DNA from: an uncultured Pseudodesulfovibrio sp. | GTDB taxonomy: Bacteria; Desulfobacterota; Desulfovibrionia; Desulfovibrionales; Desulfovibrionaceae | Length of the DNA stretch: 64,000 nucleotides | NCBI RefSeq assembly: GCF_963662885.1 | Contig: NZ_OY760059.1 | Location: 992,001-1,056,000 of the forward strand | Reading direction: 5' to 3' | Shown: positions 17,513 to 23,270 of the stretch, piece by piece | Layout of the letters: each line of letters starts with the position of its first letter | How positions within the stretch are numbered: position 1 is the stretch's first letter | Program-made: the position numbers and the translations under genes | Notes under the pieces: model-generated | Databases searched by the model: none | Seen by the model: only the letters and a program-made list of their open reading frames with translations | What the model was told of the DNA's origin: nothing

Positions 17513-18022
17513 TTACTGCACCTTGACGCAGGTGATGCTGTTCTTGGGCGATCCCTCGACCACCCGGTCGCTGTAGACCATGTATATGAGGACATCCCGC
17601 TTTTGATCGTAAAACCGGACGACCTGCATGGACTTGAAGACCAGGGAAGTGCCTTTCTTGAACACCTTGTCTCCGTCCGCCTTGCCGTTTCGCACCCGGT
17701 CCGGGACCTCGATGTCCCCGGTGGCCAGGCACATGATCGAGGCGTCGGAGGGGTCCTCGGCCACGCCGATCATGCCTTTGACCCCGCCCTTGCGGGCACG
17801 GCTCAGGTAGCATGTCACCCCGGCCACGTCCGGATCGTCGAAGGCCTCGACAACGATGTCGTCGTCCCTTGAGAACATGTGAAAGACCGTGTCCACGGTG
17901 CCGATGACCTCGGAGGCCACGGGCGCGGGGAACAGCCCGCACACCAGCAGGACCACGAAGAGCGCCCGGAAGAGACGGGCGCGCCGTTTGCGTCTGTTAT
18001 TGAGAAAGTCTAGAGTTTTCAT
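17513..18022 (-). CDS. creA: CreA family periplasmic protein
   Basis: CreA is a conserved exported protein of unknown function. The 169-residue product starts at the ATG at 18022 (MKTLDFLNNRRKRR); an upstream in-frame start at 18058 adds 12 unlikely residues. The N-terminus has a basic region and a hydrophobic segment ending near FPAPVAS, consistent with export. Family motifs visible are EVIGTVDTVFHMFSRDDDI, DPDVAGVTCYLSRARKGG, EDPSDASIMC and the C-terminal KNSITCV. Two Cys pairs could form disulfides. Confidence 0.88.
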   Translation of the reverse strand: MKTLDFLNNRRKRRARLFRALFVVLLVCGLFPAPVASEVIGTVDTVFHMFSRDDDIVVEAFDDPDVAGVTCYLSRARKGGVKGMIGVAEDPSDASIMCLATGDIEVPDRVRNGKADGDKVFKKGTSLVFKSMQVVRFYDQKRDVLIYMVYSDRVVEGSPKNSITCVKVQ

Positions 18023-18137
18023 TGAAACCCATTTAGCAATAGGCGGCAAGGAAGGCAAGCGGGGTTTTCATCCCTTTTGGCGTTTCTTTCGATCGGGAAT
18101 GCTTTCAGCGACCGTTTTCCCTTTCGATAGGGGATCA

Positions 18138-18479
18138 TCAGGAGCGGAAAATGAAATACACCGCGCCAAGAAGGCAGAGAGCGGCCCAGAGATAGTCGAG
18201 CTTGAGGGGCTGGTGCATGTAGAACAGGCAGAACGGCGCGAACACGGCCAGGGCTATGACTTCCTGCATGATCTTGAGTTGCGGCAGGGAGAGGGCGGTG
18301 TAGCCCAGCCGGTTGGCCGGAACCTGGATCAGGTATTCGAACAGGGCGATGCCCCAGCTGACCAGGGCGGCCACGTACCACGGACGCTGGTTCAGCTCCT
18401 TGAGATGGGCGTACCAGGCAAAGGTCATGAACACGTTGGAGGCCGTAAGCAGCAGGGCGGTGAAAAACGGAATCCTCAT
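18138..18479 (-). CDS. DUF486 family small membrane protein (DMT-like)
   Basis: The 113-residue product starts at the ATG at 18479 with GAGG just upstream; a GTG two codons earlier is possible. The four hydrophobic segments and the motif SNVFMTFAWYAHLKELN are typical of DUF486, a half-size relative of drug/metabolite transporters. Other family parts are SWGIALFEYLIQVPANR and LKIMQEVIALAVFAPF. Function is unknown. It is transcribed away from the structured region at 18480-18747. Confidence 0.88.
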   Translation of the reverse strand: MRIPFFTALLLTASNVFMTFAWYAHLKELNQRPWYVAALVSWGIALFEYLIQVPANRLGYTALSLPQLKIMQEVIALAVFAPFCLFYMHQPLKLDYLWAALCLLGAVYFIFRS

Positions 18480-18524
18480 GGGCACCTCGGAGGTGGAAGT
18501 ACCCGGCGTGCCGGGCTGCGCTTT

Positions 18525-18592
18525 GTTAGGGCGGAACCCCTTCGCAGTCCAGCGAAATCCGCGGGTGGCGACCGGGATTCCCGCCCCTAAAC
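18525..18592. other. Structured intergenic element
   Basis: GTTAGGGCGGAACCCC (18525-18540) pairs, with single-base bulges, to GGGATTCCCGCCCCTAAAC about 50 bp on. Between the arms is a small hairpin TTCGC-AGTCCA-GCGAA (18541-18556). A perfect GC hairpin CCCGGC-GT-GCCGGG lies just before it. It lies upstream of a terminator-like hairpin at 18668-18722 on the plus strand, so it may be part of an RNA leader. It does not match a tRNA or any riboswitch consensus I can recall. Confidence 0.4.
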
Positions 18593-18667
18593 TCCTCGAC
18601 TAACCGGCCCGGCGCGTGCTACTGACCCCGAAAAAAGAGAGGGGCTATCCGGTTTCTCCCTTTTTCT

Positions 18668-18722
18668 CCGCCCGGCTACCCTGACTATGTTGGTCAAGGC
18701 CATTTCCCACCGGGCGGTTTTT
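18668..18722 (+). terminator. Terminator-like hairpin in the leader of the 18748-ubiE unit
   Basis: Arms CCGCCCGG (18668-18675) and CCGGGCGG (18710-18717) are perfect, with a nested TGAC/GTCA pairing in the loop, and are followed by TTTTT. No plus-strand gene precedes it within 1.4 kb, and the next start codon is only 26 bp away. An attenuator is therefore more likely than an ordinary gene-end terminator. Confidence 0.5.
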
Positions 18723-18747
18723 CCTTTGAAGACCGGGAGCGTGTATC

Positions 18748-18942
18748 ATGGACAAGTACGACAAGCAGGCATTGCAGGTGGCCAAGGAAGTGGTCATCAA
18801 GTTCATCGAGGTGGGGCGCATCTCCCCCTCCAATTTCGGACAGAATTTCGATGTCATCTATAAGGACATTGTACGCACCATCACCGGCGTGACCGCCGGA
18901 GACGGCTCGCGTCAGGCCGTCATCGAGGAAGAGGCCGAGTAA
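18748..18942 (+). CDS. Small conserved hypothetical protein upstream of ubiE
   Basis: The protein has 64 residues, starting at an ATG with GGGAG upstream. It is acidic at the C-terminus (IEEEAE) and largely helical in character: MDKYDKQALQVAKEVVIKF, then SPSNFGQNFDVIYKDIVRTI. It has no signal peptide, Cys or metal motif. Its stop overlaps the ubiE start (TAATG), which implies translational coupling with menaquinone methylation. I know no function for it. Confidence 0.75.
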   Translation: MDKYDKQALQVAKEVVIKFIEVGRISPSNFGQNFDVIYKDIVRTITGVTAGDGSRQAVIEEEAE

Positions 18943-19805
18943 TGGCCCGTCCCGAATGCGCGTCCCACACCGGCGCCTCCACCCACGCCGAGCACGGCAA
19001 GCGGGTGGCGGACATGTTCGGCCGTATCGCCGGATGGTACGACTTCCTCAATCACGCCCTGTCCGGCGGCCAGGACATTTACTGGCGGTACCGCCTGGCC
19101 AAGGCGGCCCGGCCCGATGCGGGCGGCATGATTCTCGATCTGGCCGCGGGGACCATGGACGTGTCCGTGGAACTGTTGCGCCAGTATCCGGACTGCAAGG
19201 TGGCGGCGCTTGATTTCGCGCTACCCATGCTTGAGAACGGCAAGGCCAAAAAGCTCAGGAAGGGACGGGAAGACCGCATATTCCCGGTCCAGGCCGACGG
19301 GCGCAGCCTGCCGCTGCCGGACGACTGCATGAGCGCGGCGACCATCGCCTTCGGCATCCGCAACATCCTGCCCCGGCAGGACGCCTACGCCGAGTTCCTG
19401 CGGGTCCTCAAGCCCGGCGCGCGGCTGTGCATCCTCGAGTTCGGCACCGGCTCGAAGCGCGTCTGGAAAGGGCTGTACAATTTCTATCTGGACAAGGTCC
19501 TGCCGTTTCTCGGCGACCGCATCTCCGGCGACCCGGGCGCGTACCGGTATCTGGCCGAGACCATCAAGAGCTTTCCCGATGAGCGGGCTTTGGGCGAGGA
19601 ACTGCTTGAAGCCGGTTTCGAGCGGGTCTACAACGTCCCCATGATGTCCGGCATCGTCTACCTGCACGTGGCCCAGGCCCCGGGCGGGCAGGGGAGCGAA
19701 TCAGCCCCGGAACAGGCGGAGGAGAAGACCACCGCAAAGAAGGCGGCTCCCCAAAAGGTTGTTTCCAGGAAAAGGGCGGCTTCCAAAAAAGCGGTGAAAC
19801 GCTAG
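18942..19805 (+). CDS. ubiE: UbiE/MenG quinone methyltransferase with Lys-rich C-terminal tail
   Basis: The enzyme methylates demethylmenaquinone (and demethoxyubiquinol in other bacteria) with S-adenosylmethionine. The product has 287 residues, about 45 more than usual. The family core is present: VADMFGRIAGWYDFLNHALS, the SAM motif MILDLAAGTMDV, IAFGIRNI and PGARLCILEF. After residue 240 the protein carries an extra acidic-then-basic tail with repeated KK and AAxKK, like histone-H1-type tails. The tail is absent from typical UbiE. With mqnB and a polyprenyl synthase 2-3 kb away, the role is menaquinone maturation. Confidence 0.92.
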   Translation: MARPECASHTGASTHAEHGKRVADMFGRIAGWYDFLNHALSGGQDIYWRYRLAKAARPDAGGMILDLAAGTMDVSVELLRQYPDCKVAALDFALPMLENGKAKKLRKGREDRIFPVQADGRSLPLPDDCMSAATIAFGIRNILPRQDAYAEFLRVLKPGARLCILEFGTGSKRVWKGLYNFYLDKVLPFLGDRISGDPGAYRYLAETIKSFPDERALGEELLEAGFERVYNVPMMSGIVYLHVAQAPGGQGSESAPEQAEEKTTAKKAAPQKVVSRKRAASKKAVKR

Positions 19806-19840
19806 CGGGCCGCTTGGAGGCGTTGCGCGGAAGGCTTTGT

Positions 19841-19872
19841 CACGCCGGGGATTACCCCCGGGGCTTTCTGGA
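19841..19872 (+). terminator. Weak terminator-like hairpin between ubiE and the convergent gene
   Basis: CCGGGG (19845-19850), loop ATTAC, CCCCGG (19856-19861) then GGCTTTCT. The stem is short and the T-run poor, so this is a low-confidence terminator in the convergent spacer. Confidence 0.35.
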
Positions 19873-19883
19873 CAGCCTCTGCC

Positions 19884-20090
19884 TTATTGGGATAAAGACC
19901 GGCCAAACGAGATGACGAGCAGGCCGAGGATGATGGCCGCGAGCCCGATGAAGCGCAGAAATTTGGGCGGCTGGATGGCCAGCCGGGTAAGCAGGCGAGG
20001 CATCCGTTCGGCGAACAGGAAATAGGGAATGCCCTCGAAGACGAGGGCCAGTCCAATGGCGGCGATGAGAAGCGACCAGTCGATGTTCAT
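19884..20090 (-). CDS. DUF2065 (YjeT-type) small membrane protein
   Basis: The protein has 68 residues and two membrane segments (residues 5-26 and 47-64) with a short basic loop between them (RMPRLLTRLAIQPPKFLR). The pattern GLALVFEGIPYFLF followed by FIGLAAIILGLLVI fits DUF2065. Function is unknown. It is transcribed convergently to ubiE and divergently from the sugar dehydrogenase. Confidence 0.82.
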   Translation of the reverse strand: MNIDWSLLIAAIGLALVFEGIPYFLFAERMPRLLTRLAIQPPKFLRFIGLAAIILGLLVISFGRSLSQ

Positions 20091-20150
20091 GGAGGCCAGT
20101 AAGCCACAGAACCCGATTGGTGTCCACCCGGGGAGTCAAGGAGAACACAG

Positions 20151-21473
20151 ATGAGCATGGTTGATTTTGAGCGGTTGCAGGCCAAGGAAGACGCCATTGC
20201 CGTGGTGGGGCTGGGCTATGTGGGACTACCTCTGGCCGTGGCTCTGGGACGGCACTTTCATGTGCTTGGCGTGGACGTGTCCGAAAAACGCGTGGCCGAA
20301 CTGAAGCAGCGTCTGGACCGGACCAACGAGGTGGATTTCTCCACCGTGGGCGACGACGTTGACCTGACCTTTACCGCCGATCTGAACGATCTGAAGAAGG
20401 CCCGGCTGATCCTGGTTGCCGTGCCTACCCCCATCGACGAATTTCGTACCCCGGACCTGCGCCCCGTGCGCGGGGCCTCCACCTCGGTGGGCAAGCATCT
20501 TCAGCCCGGTTCCGTGGTCGTCTACGAGTCCACGGTCTACCCCGGCCTGACCGAAGAAATCTGCGTCCCCATCCTGGAGGCCGAATCCGGCCTGACCTGC
20601 GGCCCCGACTTCACCGTGGGGTACTCGCCCGAGCGCATCAACCCCGGCGACAAGGTGCACCGGCTGGAGACCATCGCCAAGGTCGTGGCCGGACAGGACG
20701 AGGCCACCGGCAAGCTGCTGCAGCAGGTCTATGGCTCCGTGGTCAAGGCGGGCACCCATCTGGCTCCCGACATCCGTACGGCCGAGGCCGCCAAGGTCAT
20801 CGAGAACACGCAGCGCGACCTGAACATCGCGCTCATGAACGAATTGGCCCTGATCTTCGAGAAGATGGGCATCGACACCCTGGACGTGCTCGAAGCCGCG
20901 GGCACCAAGTGGAATTTCCTGCCCTTCCGCCCCGGTCTGGTGGGCGGCCACTGCATCGGCGTGGACCCGTACTATCTGACCTTCAAGGCCCAGGCCCTGG
21001 GGCTGCACCCTCATGTCATCCTGGCGGGCCGCGAGATCAACGACAATATGGGCAAGTACATTGCCGAGGCGACCATCAAGCGGCTGATCAAGAACGACTG
21101 CAAGATCATGGGCGCCCGCGTGGGCGTGCTCGGCCTGACCTTCAAGGAAAACGTGCCTGACCTGCGCAACACCCGCGTGGTGGATATCCTGGCCGAGTTG
21201 AACGACTACGGCGTGGACATCCTGGTGCACGACGCCGAGGCCGACCACGAGGAAGCCGAGCGCGAGCTGGGCGTGACCCTGTGCGATCTCGATCAGATGC
21301 GCAATCTGGATGCCCTGATCCTGGCCGTGCCGCACATGGCGTACAAGGACATTGCGGTGAGCGAGTTGAAGGGTTGGTTCGCCGATCCTGCCAAGTCGCT
21401 GGTTGTCGACGTGAAGGGATTTTTCGACCGGGCCGAGCTTGAGGCCGAGGAAGTCGCCTACTGGCGGCTATAA
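20151..21473 (+). CDS. Nucleotide-sugar 6-dehydrogenase (TviB/WbpA type)
   Basis: The enzyme oxidises a UDP-N-acetylhexosamine at C6 to the uronate, a step in making surface polysaccharide. The 440-residue protein has the NAD motif VVGLGYVGLPLAVALG at the N-terminus and VPTPIDEFRTPDL. The catalytic Cys is in GGHCIGVDPYYL, and LGLTFKENVPDLRNT lies in the C-terminal domain, all as in the UDP-glucose/GDP-mannose dehydrogenase superfamily. The ATG has AAGGAG upstream. No glycosyltransferases are adjacent, so the target polymer is unknown. Confidence 0.9.
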   Translation: MSMVDFERLQAKEDAIAVVGLGYVGLPLAVALGRHFHVLGVDVSEKRVAELKQRLDRTNEVDFSTVGDDVDLTFTADLNDLKKARLILVAVPTPIDEFRTPDLRPVRGASTSVGKHLQPGSVVVYESTVYPGLTEEICVPILEAESGLTCGPDFTVGYSPERINPGDKVHRLETIAKVVAGQDEATGKLLQQVYGSVVKAGTHLAPDIRTAEAAKVIENTQRDLNIALMNELALIFEKMGIDTLDVLEAAGTKWNFLPFRPGLVGGHCIGVDPYYLTFKAQALGLHPHVILAGREINDNMGKYIAEATIKRLIKNDCKIMGARVGVLGLTFKENVPDLRNTRVVDILAELNDYGVDILVHDAEADHEEAERELGVTLCDLDQMRNLDALILAVPHMAYKDIAVSELKGWFADPAKSLVVDVKGFFDRAELEAEEVAYWRL

Positions 21474-21485
21474 GGGCGCGTTTTA

Positions 21486-22187
21486 GTGCTTTTGGTTCTT
21501 ACCGCCACGACCAACGAGATGCGCGCCGCCTTCCCGGCGGCGCCCCCCGTGGCTCAGGGCGGGACCGTCGAGTATACGGTCGGCGAAAGAACCGTGCTTC
21601 TGGGCGTGACCGGCGTGGGCTTGTTGAATACGGCCCTGTGCGCCGGCCAGTGGCTGGGCCGGCCGGAAGCGGACGGGACAGTGGATGGGGTCGTCAACCT
21701 CGGCATAGCCGGGGCGTACGATCTGGTTGAAACGCCCATGTGTTCCACCTGCTTCGCATGGCAGGAGACCTGGCCCGAGTACGGCCTGTTGGACGAGCTG
21801 GGTGCGGCCGACCCCAAGGGACTGGGCTTTGCCCAGGCGGAAGCGGGTGGCGGCAAGATCTGGAACCGGCTCAAGCTGTCCCCGGTGCGCGACGCCGATG
21901 CCATGGGGCTGTCTCTGGGCGGGAGCTGGCTGCGCGCGACGGGCGTGACCGTGTCCGGTGTGACCGGTACCCCCGAGCGGGCGGGTTGGCTGAAGATCGC
22001 CTGCAACGGGCAGATGGAGAATATGGAGGGGTTTGCCGCGGCCTATGCCGCCACCCTGCGCGGGCTTCCCTTTCTGGAGGTGCGGACCATCTCCAACGTG
22101 GTGGGTTCCCGCGAACCCGGTGACTGGAATCTGAAGGGCGCATTGAGGTCGCTTCACGACGCGGCGGGCACGCTGTTTGCCGCGTAA
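21486..22187 (+). CDS. mqnB: Futalosine hydrolase MqnB
   Basis: MqnB splits futalosine into hypoxanthine and dehypoxanthine futalosine in the alternative menaquinone pathway. The 233-residue protein has a nucleosidase fold with the N-terminal TATTNEMRAAF and GVTGVGLLNTALCAGQWLG. It also has VVNLGIAGAYD, the substrate-site CNGQMENMEGFAAAYA and the closing VRTISNVVGSREPGDWNL. The start is a GTG at 21486, 10 bp after the preceding stop, without a clear ribosome site. The prenyl synthase gene downstream supports a quinone role. Confidence 0.92.
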   Translation: MLLVLTATTNEMRAAFPAAPPVAQGGTVEYTVGERTVLLGVTGVGLLNTALCAGQWLGRPEADGTVDGVVNLGIAGAYDLVETPMCSTCFAWQETWPEYGLLDELGAADPKGLGFAQAEAGGGKIWNRLKLSPVRDADAMGLSLGGSWLRATGVTVSGVTGTPERAGWLKIACNGQMENMEGFAAAYAATLRGLPFLEVRTISNVVGSREPGDWNLKGALRSLHDAAGTLFAA

Positions 22188-22232
22188 TACGGGGCTTGCC
22201 CCGCAACCCGCAACCTGACATAGTACATATTT

Positions 22233-23201
22233 ATGGACGAACTTCTGCGCTTTTTTCAACGGGAACTTCCCGGGATAAATGATTTTCTCGACCGCGAGGC
22301 CGACCAGCTCAACGGGCTGGTCCGTGACGTCGCCAAGCACATCATCGGGTCCGGCGGCAAACGCATCCGGCCCATGCTCACGCTCCTCTTCGCCCGCGCA
22401 CTGGGGTACGACAAGGACGACTACCACGCCATCGCCAGCTCCCTGGAACTGCTGCACTCCGCCACGCTGCTGCACGACGACTACCTGGACGACGCCGAAC
22501 TGCGCCGTGGTCGGGACGCGGCCCATCTGGTCTTCGGCCGGGCCGAGACCATCCTGGCTGGCGACGCGTTGCTCGCCCTGGCCAACGAGATGGGTGCTCG
22601 CTACGGCAACCCGCGCCTGTCCTGGCTCCTGGCCAAGGGCATCATGGCCACCGCCGCCGGGGAGATCGAGGAGATAGAATTTTCGCGCGATCCGTCGCTG
22701 GACCGCGAGACCTACATGCGCATCATCATCGGCAAGACCGCGCGGCTCATCGAGTGTGCCTGCCGGTGCGGCGCGGCCCTGGCCGGGGCTTCTCCGGACC
22801 AGGAGGACGCAGCCGGTGAATTCGGCCTGAACCTGGGCATCGCCTTCCAACTGGTGGACGACGCCCTGGACTATGCCTCGCCCACTTCCGAGACCGGCAA
22901 GCCCGAGGGCGGCGACCTTCGGGAAGGCAAGGTCACCCTGCCGCTCATCCTGCTCATGGAGGAAGGCGATCAGGCCGGGGCCGAGGTTCTGCTGGAGGCG
23001 CTGAAGGAAGGAAGCCTGAGCGAGTCCCAGGCCGCCGACATCCTGAGCCAGGTCCGGGAGGGCGGTTATTCGGACAAGACCCGCCAGGAGGCCGCCATGT
23101 ACGTGGAAAAGGCCAAGGCGTGTCTGGACGGGTTCAAACCCGGCGAGGAACTGGTCGTGCTCAAGCAGGCCGCAGATTTTGTATTGACCCGAACCAAGTG
23201 A
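22233..23201 (+). CDS. trans-Polyprenyl diphosphate synthase
   Basis: This makes the long isoprenoid side chain of menaquinone from short prenyl diphosphates. The 322-residue protein has SGGKRIRPML. The first aspartate-rich motif is DDYLDD starting at residue 82, and the second is LVDDALDYA in the last third, both binding Mg-diphosphate. It directly follows mqnB with a 45-bp gap. Chain length, set by residues before the first motif, cannot be judged safely. An ispB/hepT-like role is inferred from context. Confidence 0.92.
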   Translation: MDELLRFFQRELPGINDFLDREADQLNGLVRDVAKHIIGSGGKRIRPMLTLLFARALGYDKDDYHAIASSLELLHSATLLHDDYLDDAELRRGRDAAHLVFGRAETILAGDALLALANEMGARYGNPRLSWLLAKGIMATAAGEIEEIEFSRDPSLDRETYMRIIIGKTARLIECACRCGAALAGASPDQEDAAGEFGLNLGIAFQLVDDALDYASPTSETGKPEGGDLREGKVTLPLILLMEEGDQAGAEVLLEALKEGSLSESQAADILSQVREGGYSDKTRQEAAMYVEKAKACLDGFKPGEELVVLKQAADFVLTRTK

Positions 23202-23206
23202 TTTTC

Positions 23207-23239
23207 AGGGCCGGTCACCCGCAAGGGGCGGCCGGCCCT
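23207..23239 (+). terminator. GC-rich hairpin after the polyprenyl synthase gene
   Basis: Arms AGGGCCGG (23207-23214) and CCGGCCCT (23232-23239) are perfect but followed only by TCAGCTTTC. It may be a weak terminator or an mRNA end structure between the menaquinone unit and purL. Confidence 0.4.
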
Positions 23240-23270
23240 TCAGCTTTCATATAGAGAGGAGAGGCCAGAT

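Noticed and set aside
18525..18592. Possible tRNA (acceptor-like GTTAGGG...CCTAAAC, 68 nt)
   Set aside because: No anticodon arm or T-loop GGTTCGA; acceptor pairing needs a bulge. Kept only as an unexplained structured element.
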